From positions 434,001 to 498,000 of the forward strand of contig NZ_JABRWQ010000001.1 of NCBI RefSeq assembly GCF_013249065.1: a DNA stretch of 64,000 bases, in the 5' to 3' direction. Both the position numbers and the translations under genes were made by a program. The notes beneath the pieces were generated by a model that had not been told where the DNA came from, made no database searches, and saw nothing but the letters and a program-made list of their open reading frames with translations. Positions 41,352 through 50,073 of this stretch are shown here, one piece after another. Positions within the stretch are counted from its first letter, which is position 1. Each line of letters begins with the position of its first letter. This DNA is from Winogradskyella litoriviva. GTDB lineage: Bacteria > Bacteroidota > Bacteroidia > Flavobacteriales > Flavobacteriaceae.

Positions 41352-42206
41352 CTAGTGTAACGTGCCACCAAAATAACCAGCTTCTTGCTCAAGGAAATTA
41401 TTATAATACGTTTCTATAGGTTCTGATTCTATAATATAAAGTGGTCTTAATAATAAGTAATGATATTCTGTATAGAGGTGTTCATTTATCCAATTAACTG
41501 TCTTATTTTTTATAGACCATTGTGCCAAAGGTTTATTAATGTAAGTATTAAAAACAGAAAAATCATTAGATTGATATAAGTGAATTACTTCGTGAGTTAT
41601 TAATTTAAAATCATTTATATAAGGAGAGTAAACAACAATATTTCCAGGAAAAGCTACACCTCTAGAATTGGTTTCTGTGAATCTATCTGTATTACTTGAA
41701 AATATAAATTCACCCGTTTTTAATGTTTTTTCCAATTCAAATTTTGTTTGTAACGCTATGCCAATTGTATAAGTAAATGCTACAGGCATCAATTTATATT
41801 TTACAGAGAACTCATCCTTTGTATTAAATTCTAATCTACTAAATCCAATATTTAAATGCCATCTGTCGTAAAAATCTTTATTTAATGCAGCATTTTCTTT
41901 AATAGAAGTACCTGCAGCATTAACCAATTTTGCCATCCAAAAATATTCCCACTGTTCTTGTCTTCTTGCTTCTCTCAACAATCGTTTACTCTCAAAAGTA
42001 ATATAACCTCCTAAAGCACCTTGCCATAGCGATTTTTTAATCACTTTACCTAAAGGCTCATCTGGAGATTTATTAATTATTGCTCGTACAGTACCAAATA
42101 CAGCGCCAAAACCTACATTGTACAAAGCGGCTTCGGTATCGTTGGCTTGAGCATTTGTTGAGAAACTTATTAGTATTAATAAAAGAGTTAATATTAAGTT
42201 TCTCAT
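41352..42206 (-). CDS. secreted hypothetical protein with HExxH motif
   Basis: A 284-residue protein with a signal peptide (LILTLLLILISFSTNAQ, cleavage near residue 20). Near the C-terminus ITHEVIHLYQSNDF gives His205-Glu206-x-x-His209, a zincin-type motif. The middle part is beta-rich. A metallopeptidase is possible, but no third ligand can be identified with certainty, and the motif may be fortuitous. It is 6 bases after the gene at 42213 and these two split the usual DksA-like - lspA pair. Confidence 0.6.
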   Translation of the reverse strand: MRNLILTLLLILISFSTNAQANDTEAALYNVGFGAVFGTVRAIINKSPDEPLGKVIKKSLWQGALGGYITFESKRLLREARRQEQWEYFWMAKLVNAAGTSIKENAALNKDFYDRWHLNIGFSRLEFNTKDEFSVKYKLMPVAFTYTIGIALQTKFELEKTLKTGEFIFSSNTDRFTETNSRGVAFPGNIVVYSPYINDFKLITHEVIHLYQSNDFSVFNTYINKPLAQWSIKNKTVNWINEHLYTEYHYLLLRPLYIIESEPIETYYNNFLEQEAGYFGGTLH

Positions 42207-42212
42207 ATATAA

Positions 42213-42866
42213 TTAGCTATTTATTACTCTAATATCACCATGAATTGATGTCAATGTCCAAACAGAAGTTGTATTAGAAAATTCATCTAGTTCTATTTCT
42301 CCATGATTAGAATTTGCTTCAATTGTAGCGCTATTAGTAATAACGTAAATGTTTCCATCTAACGTATTTACGGTTGCTGTTTTAACTTTTCCTTTTATAT
42401 TGAATTGACCTCTCAATAACTCAATGTCTAGCGCATTAAAAGTTCCTATTAAATTAACTGAACCAATATCGCTAGAAACATTTAAATTTAGTTGCTCTGG
42501 GATTTCAATATGCAAGGTTGCAGCTATGACTTTATGAACATTTCGTTTATCATCTGGTATGTCTTCTAAAGATACCTGCTCTAAACTTAAATTTAATGTA
42601 GAATCTTCTTCTTGTACCACGATTTGAAAATCATTTTGATACGCTCCATCTAAAGTTGAAGTCAACTTAATTTTATCTGTTTTTGAAGTAGACACAGAAA
42701 TATTGAAAATCTCATTTCCATTAATTGAAATGGACTTAATACCATCTGCTTGTATATTCTTTTCTAAAATATTCTGAGCATCAATAGTTAGCGGACTCAA
42801 AATAACAAGCACAAAAAAAGCCATGAAATTAAAATTCCATGGCTTTATAGTTTCTTTATTATTCAA
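42213..42866 (-). CDS. DUF4097-like secreted protein
   Basis: Up to 217 residues. The start is uncertain: TTG 42866 gives a signal peptide with a basic n-region and the core FMAFFVLVILSPLTIDAQ, while ATG 42824 lies inside the core and lacks positive charge. The mature part is a regular beta-structure with repeated short strands (NVSSDIGSVNLIGTFNALDI, NTLDGNIYVITNSATIEANS, HGEIELDEFSNT), as in DUF4097/putative-adhesin beta-solenoids. Function unknown; envelope location is inferred. A strong terminator hairpin overlaps its first codons. Confidence 0.6.
   Translation of the reverse strand: MNNKETIKPWNFNFMAFFVLVILSPLTIDAQNILEKNIQADGIKSISINGNEIFNISVSTSKTDKIKLTSTLDGAYQNDFQIVVQEEDSTLNLSLEQVSLEDIPDDKRNVHKVIAATLHIEIPEQLNLNVSSDIGSVNLIGTFNALDIELLRGQFNIKGKVKTATVNTLDGNIYVITNSATIEANSNHGEIELDEFSNTTSVWTLTSIHGDIRVINS
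42813..42846 (-). terminator. terminator hairpin overlapping the start of the 42213 gene
   Basis: On the minus strand AAAGCCATGGAATT pairs with AATTTCATGGCTTT over 14 bp (one G-U pair) with a 2-base loop, followed by a run of T. It lies 88 bases after the DksA-like stop, where the ileS operon could end, but also inside the first codons of the next gene. Confidence 0.7.
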
Positions 42867-42884
42867 AATAAGTCCTCAATTATA

Positions 42885-42930
42885 GAGATTCCTGCTTTAC
42901 TGAAACAAGTTCAGCACAAGTCGCAGGAAT
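42885..42930 (-). repeat. dispersed repeat of the ATTCC...GGAATCTC type
   Basis: On the minus strand the unit begins ATTCCTGCGACTTGTGCTGA and ends with CAGTAAAGCAGGAATCTC. Ends match those of the leuS (7684), 31763 and 47214 copies; the centre is different. It lies directly after the DksA-like stop. Confidence 0.6.
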
Positions 42931-42933
42931 TGG

Positions 42934-43314
42934 TTATTGCATATTCTTAGCTTCAATGCTTAAGGTAGCATGAGGTACTAATTTTAAACGTTCTTTTTTA
43001 ATTAATTTACCCGTTACACGGCAAACACCATACGTTTTGTTTTCAATACGGATTAGTGCATTCTTTAAGTCTCTAATAAACTTCTCTTGGCGAATAGCCA
43101 AAGCCGAGTTTGCTTCTTTACTCATTGTTGCACTTCCTTCTTCAAAAGCTTTAAAAGTTGGCGAAGTATCGTCGGTTCCATTATCAAAATCATTCATGTA
43201 AGCACTTTTAATTAATTCTAAATCGTGCTCAGCCTTTTTAATTTTTTCTTGAACTATTGCCCTAAATTCTTCTAAATCTTTATCCGAATATCTGTTTGTT
43301 GTATCTGTTGCCAT
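42934..43314 (-). CDS. TraR/DksA-like protein with degenerate zinc finger
   Basis: A 126-residue protein with an N-terminal coiled coil (about 10-90) and a DksA-type C-terminus, YGVCRVTGKLIKKERLKLVP then HATLSIEA. DksA binds the RNA polymerase secondary channel and changes initiation with ppGpp. Three of the four zinc-finger cysteines are missing; only Cys98 remains. From memory this is the usual state in flavobacterial homologs. It sits 5 bases after ileS and is probably co-transcribed. Confidence 0.85.
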   Translation of the reverse strand: MATDTTNRYSDKDLEEFRAIVQEKIKKAEHDLELIKSAYMNDFDNGTDDTSPTFKAFEEGSATMSKEANSALAIRQEKFIRDLKNALIRIENKTYGVCRVTGKLIKKERLKLVPHATLSIEAKNMQ

Positions 43315-43319
43315 ATTTT

Positions 43320-46300
43320 TTAATGTTTTTTAATAAACAATTTGGTATTTACCTCATCAAAAGCAATTTCTATACCATTGTTTAAATTATCCATAATTTT
43401 TAAATCTTCCGTCAATGTTTCTGACTTAATATACACTTCATTTGAAACAATTGCTGCTGCTACTTGCGGATCATTCTGAAGTTGTACGTCAATTCTGTCT
43501 GTAACTTCAAATCCTGAATCTTTACGTAAATTTTGAATACGGTTTACGAGCTCACGAGCAATCCCTTCTTTACGTAATTCTTCATTGATTGTAACATCTA
43601 AAGCCACAGTTAATGCACCTTCGTTAGCAACAAGCCATCCTTCAATATCTTGAGATGTAATCTCCACATCATCAAGGCCTAAAGTAATATTTTTTCCGTT
43701 AATTTCAACGTCAATATTACCATTTTGCTCGATATTTTTAATATCATCTGCAGAAAAAGCACTTATTGCACTAGCAATCAACTTCATATCCTTTCCAAAC
43801 TTAGGGCCTAAGGCTTTAAAATTTGGTTTTATTTGTTTCACTAATATATCTGAAGCATCTTCTAAAAGTTCAACTTCTTTAATATTTACTTCGTGTTTAA
43901 TTAAATCAGAAACCGCTTCAATTTCTTCCTTTTGTTGTTGATTATCAACAGGAATCATAATTTTTTGTAACGGCTGACGTACTTTAATCTTCTCCTTAGC
44001 TCTCAACGATAATACTAGTGAACAGATGGTTTGCGCACTTTCCATTTTTCGTTCTAATACCTTGTCTATAATAGTGGTATCTGCAACAGGGAAATCTGCT
44101 AAATGCACACTTTCAAAAGTTTCCTTTTTAGTGACTGCATTTAAGTCTAAATACAAACGATCCATAAAGAAAGGTGCAATTGGTGCGCCTAACTTTGCAA
44201 TGGTTTCCATACATGTATAAAGCGTTTGATATGCCGAAATCTTATCGGTTTGGTAATCACCTTTCCAGAAACGTCTTCTGCTTAATCGTACGTACCAGTT
44301 ACTTAAATAATCTTGTGTAAAGTCTGAAATAGCTCTTGCAGCTTTTGTTGGTTCGTATTCAGCGTAATAGTCGTCTACTTTTTGTATTAGAGTGTTCAAC
44401 TCAGACAAAATCCAACGGTCTATTTCCGGTCTTTCGTTTAAAGCAATATCGGCTTCACTATAATTAAAACCATCAATATTGGTATACAGCGTGAAGAATG
44501 AGTAAGTGTTATATAACGTTCCAAAAAACTTACGACTCACCTCAGCAATGCCTTCGCTATCAAATTTTAAGTTATCCCAAGGGTTAGCATTACTAATCAT
44601 GTACCAACGTGTGGCATCTGCGCCATATTTAGATAAAGTTTCAAAAGGATCAACTGCATTGCCTAAACGCTTAGACATTTTTTGACCGTTTTTATCTAAA
44701 ACCAATCCGTTTGAAACCACATTTTTGTAAGCCACTGAATCGAAAACCATAGTTCCGATGGCATGAAGCGTATAAAACCAACCACGTGTTTGGTCAACTC
44801 CTTCTGCTATAAAATCTGCAGGATAAGCTTCTTTATTATCAATTAGATTCTTATTCTCAAAAGGATAATGCCATTGTGCATAAGGCATAGAACCAGAATC
44901 GAACCAAACATCTATTAAATCACTTTCGCGATTCATCGGTTGACCTGATTTTGAAACCAAAACGATTTTATCGACTACATTTTTATGTAAATCGATAGTA
45001 TCATAGTTTGCTTCAGACATATTATCCACTTCAAAAGCTGCAAAGATATCTTCTGTCATAAAGCCAGCTTTAACCGACTTTGCCATTTCTTCTTTTAATT
45101 CCTTTACAGAACCAATACAGATGACTTCTTTACCATCTTCGGTTCTCCAAATTGGTAATGGAATTCCCCAAAAACGAGAACGTGATAAATTCCAGTCGTT
45201 TGCATTTGCTAACCAATTTCCAAAACGTCCTTCACCAGTTGATTTTGGTTTCCAATTGATGGTAGTGTTTAGCTCGTGCATTCTCCCTTTTACATCAGTG
45301 ATTTTAATAAACCACGAATCTAAGGGATAGTATAAAATTGGCTTATCAGTTCTCCAGCAATTTGGGTAACTGTGTTTATATTTTTCAACCTTAAAGGCTT
45401 TATTTTCTGTTTTTAACTGAATAGCAAGTTCCACATCTACAGAACGCTCAGGTGCTTCACCATCTTCATAATATTCGTTCTTAACATATTTACCTGCGTA
45501 TTCTCCCATTTCTGGTCTAAACTTCCCTTGTAAATCTACCAATGGTACTAAATTACCATTGTCGTCTTTTACTAAAAGAGGTGGAATTTCTGGTGAGGCT
45601 TGCTTCGCAACCAAAGCATCATCAGCTCCAAATGTAGGTGCTGTATGCACAATACCTGTTCCATCTTCAATCGTTACAAAATCTCCAGAGATGATTCTAA
45701 AGGCATTTTCAGGATTATCGTTTGGTAAAGCGTATGGCAATAATTGCTCATAAGTAATACCAACTAAATCTTTTCCTACAAATTCTTTAACCACATAAAA
45801 AGGAATCTTCTTATCACCTTCTTTGTACTCAATTAATTCTGGTTTTGTTTCAACACGTTTATATTTTCCATCGAATTGTTTGTTGACTAAATTTTTAGCC
45901 AAAACCACATTCATAGGTTTAAAAGTGTATTGATTGTAAGTTTCAACTAAAACATATTCAATCTTTGGTCCAACCGTCAATGCTGTATTACTAGGAAGCG
46001 TCCAAGGTGTTGTTGTCCAAGCTAAAAAGAAAATATCACCTTCATTTTGTAAAAAATCTGGTAACGAATCCGCATTAGCTTTAAACTGAGCTACAACCGT
46101 TGTATCTGTAACATCTTGATACGTTCCTGGTTGATTTAACTCATGAGAACTTAAACCTGTACCTGCTTTTGGTGAATAGGGCTGAATGGTATAGCCTTTG
46201 TATATTAAATCTTTTTCGTAAATCTGCTTTAGCAACCACCAAACAGATTCCATATATTTAGATTTGTAGGTAATGTATGGGTCGTCCATATCTACCCAAT

Positions 46301-46724
46301 AACCCATTTTTTGTGTAAGGTCATTCCAGATATCCGTGTAACGCATCACAGCTTTTTTACAAGCTTCGTTATATTCTTCTACAGTAATTTTTTTACCAAT
46401 ATCTTCTTTGGTAATACCTAATTCTTTTTCTACTCCAAGTTCAACTGGTAAACCATGTGTATCCCAACCTGCTTTACGTTTTACTTGAAAACCTTTCATG
46501 GTTTTGTAACGCGGAAAAATATCTTTAATAGCACGCGCTAAAACGTGGTGTACACCAGGCAAACCATTTGCAGAAGGTGGTCCTTCAAAAAACACAAAAG
46601 GTGGTTTTCCTTCTCTTGTAGTTACACTTTTATCGAAGATGTTGTTAGCTTCCCAATAGTTACCGATTTCATCTGCAACGTTTGGCAAGTTAAGTCCTTT
46701 GTATTCAGGGAACTTTGTACTCAT
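43320..46724 (-). CDS. ileS: isoleucine--tRNA ligase
   Basis: A 1134-residue class I synthetase. PSANGLPGVHHVLARAIKD is the HIGH region, LDKNGQKMSKRLGN the KMSKS loop, and WTTTPWTLPSNTAL marks the editing domain. The long length and the C-terminal region without a zinc-binding Cys cluster fit the eukaryote-like IleS class found in many Bacteroidota. A TAATTTCG sequence (46755-46748, minus) is a near match to the -7 box. First gene of the ileS - DksA-like - lspA group. Confidence 0.97.
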   Translation of the reverse strand: MSTKFPEYKGLNLPNVADEIGNYWEANNIFDKSVTTREGKPPFVFFEGPPSANGLPGVHHVLARAIKDIFPRYKTMKGFQVKRKAGWDTHGLPVELGVEKELGITKEDIGKKITVEEYNEACKKAVMRYTDIWNDLTQKMGYWVDMDDPYITYKSKYMESVWWLLKQIYEKDLIYKGYTIQPYSPKAGTGLSSHELNQPGTYQDVTDTTVVAQFKANADSLPDFLQNEGDIFFLAWTTTPWTLPSNTALTVGPKIEYVLVETYNQYTFKPMNVVLAKNLVNKQFDGKYKRVETKPELIEYKEGDKKIPFYVVKEFVGKDLVGITYEQLLPYALPNDNPENAFRIISGDFVTIEDGTGIVHTAPTFGADDALVAKQASPEIPPLLVKDDNGNLVPLVDLQGKFRPEMGEYAGKYVKNEYYEDGEAPERSVDVELAIQLKTENKAFKVEKYKHSYPNCWRTDKPILYYPLDSWFIKITDVKGRMHELNTTINWKPKSTGEGRFGNWLANANDWNLSRSRFWGIPLPIWRTEDGKEVICIGSVKELKEEMAKSVKAGFMTEDIFAAFEVDNMSEANYDTIDLHKNVVDKIVLVSKSGQPMNRESDLIDVWFDSGSMPYAQWHYPFENKNLIDNKEAYPADFIAEGVDQTRGWFYTLHAIGTMVFDSVAYKNVVSNGLVLDKNGQKMSKRLGNAVDPFETLSKYGADATRWYMISNANPWDNLKFDSEGIAEVSRKFFGTLYNTYSFFTLYTNIDGFNYSEADIALNERPEIDRWILSELNTLIQKVDDYYAEYEPTKAARAISDFTQDYLSNWYVRLSRRRFWKGDYQTDKISAYQTLYTCMETIAKLGAPIAPFFMDRLYLDLNAVTKKETFESVHLADFPVADTTIIDKVLERKMESAQTICSLVLSLRAKEKIKVRQPLQKIMIPVDNQQQKEEIEAVSDLIKHEVNIKEVELLEDASDILVKQIKPNFKALGPKFGKDMKLIASAISAFSADDIKNIEQNGNIDVEINGKNITLGLDDVEITSQDIEGWLVANEGALTVALDVTINEELRKEGIARELVNRIQNLRKDSGFEVTDRIDVQLQNDPQVAAAIVSNEVYIKSETLTEDLKIMDNLNNGIEIAFDEVNTKLFIKKH

Positions 46725-46812
46725 TATTCTGTTTTCTTTTCGAGGTGCGAAATTACAGAATTTTGTGGAAATAGTTAAAGGTTTTATATGCTATATATAG
46801 ATTACTAAATTT

Positions 46813-47193
46813 TTAGTTTTTTAGTTTGAAATATTTGTAGAATAATTGATGATTTTTTGAAGGATAATAAGGATTTACATATATAATCTTCTCTTTATCA
46901 TTATGGAAATATGTAATTTTTCCATCTTCTATATTTTGAATTCGGGATAATTCAACTTTAGAATGGTCTTTAAAGTAGAAATAGTTTTCATCAAAGGTTA
47001 TGGATTGTGTTCTGAATAATTTTCTTCCAAAGATGATATAATTGAATGTTCCAAATAAAATTCCGGCAATTATTCCTGGCCAATCTACAACAACTATTGA
47101 ATATATTATAATGCCAATAGAAGCTAACAATAAAGCATAACAAATAAATGCGAAGAGTTGTCCTAATGTAGATGATAGCGGCTTTTTCATCAA
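46813..47193 (-). CDS. hypothetical small membrane protein
   Basis: A 126-residue protein with two transmembrane helices (about 10-31 and 35-55) followed by a soluble, basic, aromatic-rich domain of about 65 residues (FDENYFYFKDHSKVELSRIQ), shaped like a small PH-like or bPH2 module. I do not recognise the family. It is about 45 bases downstream of radA on the same strand. Confidence 0.55.
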   Translation of the reverse strand: MMKKPLSSTLGQLFAFICYALLLASIGIIIYSIVVVDWPGIIAGILFGTFNYIIFGRKLFRTQSITFDENYFYFKDHSKVELSRIQNIEDGKITYFHNDKEKIIYVNPYYPSKNHQLFYKYFKLKN

Positions 47194-47213
47194 TGTTTGT
47201 TATAAATAATTCT

Positions 47214-47237
47214 GAGATTCCTTTTGTTATAGGAATT
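47214..47237 (-). repeat. short copy of the GAGATTCC...GGAATT repeat at the radA 3' end
   Basis: GAGATTCC, 9 bases, then AGGAATT lies against the radA stop codon. Minus-strand ends read ATTCC and GGAATCTC, as in the other copies. It could also act as a small hairpin at the transcript end. Confidence 0.45.
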
Positions 47238-47238
47238 T

Positions 47239-48597
47239 TTAAACCAGAAATCCAACCAAATCTTCAATCTTAGAAATCAATTGAATTTTAATTACGGTAT
47301 TCTTTAAGGCTATTTTATTGTACTTAGAAACAAAAATGGTTGAAAACCCTAATTTTTCAGCTTCTAAAATACGTTGCTCTACACGTTGCACTGGTCTTAT
47401 CTCACCAGAAAGTCCTACTTCTGCGGCAAAACAATAGGTACTTGGTAAAGCTACATCTTCGTTAGAAGAAAGTATTGCTGCAACTACAGCTAAATCTATT
47501 GCAGGATCATCTACAGTAATACCACCTGTAATGTTTAAAAAGACGTCTTTAGCACCCAAACGGAAACCAGCACGCTTTTCTAAAACAGCTAATAACATAT
47601 TAAGTCGCTTGGCATTAAAACCTGTTGCAGAACGTTGTGGTGTTCCGTAAACTGCTGTACTTACCAAAGCCTGTACTTCAATCATTAATGGCCTTAATCC
47701 TTCTATAGTAGCAGCAATTGCGTTACCTGATAATTCACCATCTTTTTCAGAAATTAAGATTTCTGACGGATTAGAAACTTCTCGTAATCCTGAACCTTGC
47801 ATTTCGTAAATACCCAACTCATTAGTAGAACCGAATCGGTTTTTATTAGCTCGTAGAATTCTAAATACGTGATTGCGGTCGCCTTCAAATTGAAGAACCG
47901 TATCTACCATATGCTCTAAAATTTTTGGACCTGCAATATTTCCATCTTTAGTAATATGCCCTATTAATAAAACTGGTGTAGAGGTTTCTTTAGCAAATTT
48001 TATCAGTTCAGTTGTACATTCTTTTATTTGAGAAATGCTACCAGCAGAAGACTCTATATAATCGCTATGCAAGGTTTGTATAGAATCGATAACCACAATA
48101 TCTGGTTCTAAAGCTTCAATTTGCTTAAAAATATTTTGGGTTTTGGTTTCGGTAAGAATATAGCAATTACTGCTGTTAGGATTAATACGCTCTGCACGCA
48201 TTTTTATTTGTTTCTGGCTTTCTTCACCTGAAACATAAAGGGTTTTGTATTGTAATTTTAAGGCTATTTGAAGTAAAAGTGTACTTTTTCCTATGCCTGG
48301 TTCTCCGCCTAATAACGTTAAAGAGCCATGAACCATTCCGCCTCCAAGAACACGATTAAATTCGCCATCTTGCATGTTTAAACGTGCCTCTTGCGAAGAA
48401 TCAATTTCATTTATAAGTAATGGTTTTGATACTCGTTTAGTGGCTGATGTTGGTGTTTTCCAATCGCTCTTTTCTGGTTTTTGAATAACTTCTTCTGCAA
48501 TGGTATTCCATTCTTTACAAGATGTACATTGCCCTTGCCATTTGGCATATTGACTCCCACAATTCTGACAAAAAAAGGTTGTTTTTACTTTAGCCAT
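47239..48597 (-). CDS. radA: DNA repair protein RadA
   Basis: A 452-residue RecA-like protein that promotes branch migration in recombination. The zinc finger (Cys10, Cys13, Cys24, Cys27: CQNCGSQYAKWQGQCTSC), Walker A GGEPGIGKST, Walker B IVVIDSIQTL, the RadA-specific KNRFGSTNELG and a C-terminal Lon-like domain (about 340-452) are present. ATG 48597 (MAKVKTTFF) is preferred; the frame runs to 48621 but without family resemblance. Confidence 0.95.
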   Translation of the reverse strand: MAKVKTTFFCQNCGSQYAKWQGQCTSCKEWNTIAEEVIQKPEKSDWKTPTSATKRVSKPLLINEIDSSQEARLNMQDGEFNRVLGGGMVHGSLTLLGGEPGIGKSTLLLQIALKLQYKTLYVSGEESQKQIKMRAERINPNSSNCYILTETKTQNIFKQIEALEPDIVVIDSIQTLHSDYIESSAGSISQIKECTTELIKFAKETSTPVLLIGHITKDGNIAGPKILEHMVDTVLQFEGDRNHVFRILRANKNRFGSTNELGIYEMQGSGLREVSNPSEILISEKDGELSGNAIAATIEGLRPLMIEVQALVSTAVYGTPQRSATGFNAKRLNMLLAVLEKRAGFRLGAKDVFLNITGGITVDDPAIDLAVVAAILSSNEDVALPSTYCFAAEVGLSGEIRPVQRVEQRILEAEKLGFSTIFVSKYNKIALKNTVIKIQLISKIEDLVGFLV

Positions 48598-48798
48598 GTT
48601 CTTTTGCTGAGCTAGCAGCAATCTGTTTTTAAGTTAAGAACAGCTAAATTAATATAATTTTAGTTGATGTCTTTAAACCAAGTTACAATAGCTAAAAGTT
48701 TTATTGCAAATATTTTTGAAGGCAAATTAGAAAATATAAACTGTTTTGATTTTCTAAATATGGATTCGAAAAAATAATCTGTAGATATTTTATGCTTT

Positions 48799-49995
48799 TT
48801 ACTTTTCTTCATCATCAGCCTCCTCGTCTTCTAATTCTTCATCATCATTATCTACTAATGATAAATTAAGTTCATCTATTTTAGAAAAGATAAAATCTCT
48901 ATCTATATGACTAACATCGTTTAATGTTAATGCTTCTTCATAAAGTTTTTTAGCTTTCTTTGTTTTTCCTAATTTTTCTGCAGATTGTGCTAAATAGAAA
49001 GTTCCTAATAATGTTTCAGGATGTAATTTATTGGCTAAAAGTCCTAATTTAAATAAGGATTTAAAATCTTCTCTCTGTTCTGCTACCTTAGCGACTTTTT
49101 CTAATTCTTCTTCACTAATGTCTTTTGTTATACCAAATAACTTTTCAATCCTTTTGTATCTATCCACAAGGTATACATCTAAAGTGCCTTCATAGGTTAA
49201 GACTTTTTCCTCTAGTTCTTTTTCTCTTAATGGATTGTAAATAGAAAAGATTTTATCAAATGATCTTGAGATTGCACCAGTTACAAGTGTGTAATGCGTT
49301 TCGCCATTAAAATCATCGAAATAATACGTTAAATTTTTATTATCAACAGTTTTTATTAATTCATTTGTTGCTAATATATTTTCTCGAATTTGCGGAATGT
49401 CTTTTTCTGCTGTTGCCATGTAGTAAAACACATCTGTTTTATAAAGTGCTAAACGTTTTGAGACAAAATTTCTTAACGAACCAACAAAATCTGGACTTAT
49501 ACATACATAGGCCTGAAATTCGAGATCTGCTTTAAATAAGTAAGAGTTTATAAAATTACCCATAATGTCATGACCAACAGCAACTCTAAATTTACTTGTT
49601 TTGTATTTGTCGTCTAAATAGGGTAATAACTCTTCTGACACAAATTCGTGAAATCTTATACCAGACTCAGTAGGTAATCCCGTTTGAGGTTCGTAATAAC
49701 TATCGTAAACACGCTCTTCCCCTTGCATAACACCAACTACAATTGAACTAGGCATATCATCAAAATAGGTCTGAAAGTCTACTTGACCAGTAACTGGCTC
49801 AAATAAATAATCGCCATCAAAAACAATAATTAACGGGTATTTTTTATCTGCATCAGAATCATAATCTGTTGGTAGCTTAATTTTTAGTTTACGCTTAGAA
49901 TTTAATCTTGAAGACGAAATTTCTTCATACGTTATTTGCGCATAAGAAGACACACAAATAAAACAAGTAAGAACTATTAAAATAGTTTTTCTCAT
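48799..49995 (-). CDS. alpha/beta-hydrolase-fold protein with TPR, lacking the catalytic serine (copy 1)
   Basis: A 398-residue secreted protein (signal peptide to SSYAQ, residue 20). Residues about 25-270 match the esterase D / enterochelin-esterase-type fold, with YPLIIVFDGDYLFEPVTGQ. The nucleophile elbow, normally GHSxGG, reads GHDIMGNF: Asp143 replaces the Ser. The C-terminal part has TPR-like helices, and the last residues are highly acidic. It is a paralog of the gene at 50074, with the same layout and the same Asp143, so the pair arose by tandem duplication. A binding rather than hydrolytic role is inferred. Confidence 0.75.
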   Translation of the reverse strand: MRKTILIVLTCFICVSSYAQITYEEISSSRLNSKRKLKIKLPTDYDSDADKKYPLIIVFDGDYLFEPVTGQVDFQTYFDDMPSSIVVGVMQGEERVYDSYYEPQTGLPTESGIRFHEFVSEELLPYLDDKYKTSKFRVAVGHDIMGNFINSYLFKADLEFQAYVCISPDFVGSLRNFVSKRLALYKTDVFYYMATAEKDIPQIRENILATNELIKTVDNKNLTYYFDDFNGETHYTLVTGAISRSFDKIFSIYNPLREKELEEKVLTYEGTLDVYLVDRYKRIEKLFGITKDISEEELEKVAKVAEQREDFKSLFKLGLLANKLHPETLLGTFYLAQSAEKLGKTKKAKKLYEEALTLNDVSHIDRDFIFSKIDELNLSLVDNDDEELEDEEADDEEK

Positions 49996-50073
49996 AATTG
50001 AGTAGGTTTAGTTTTGGGACCCCAAACATAATCAATTATCGTTAAATAGTCAATTTTTTTCGATGAAATGCAA

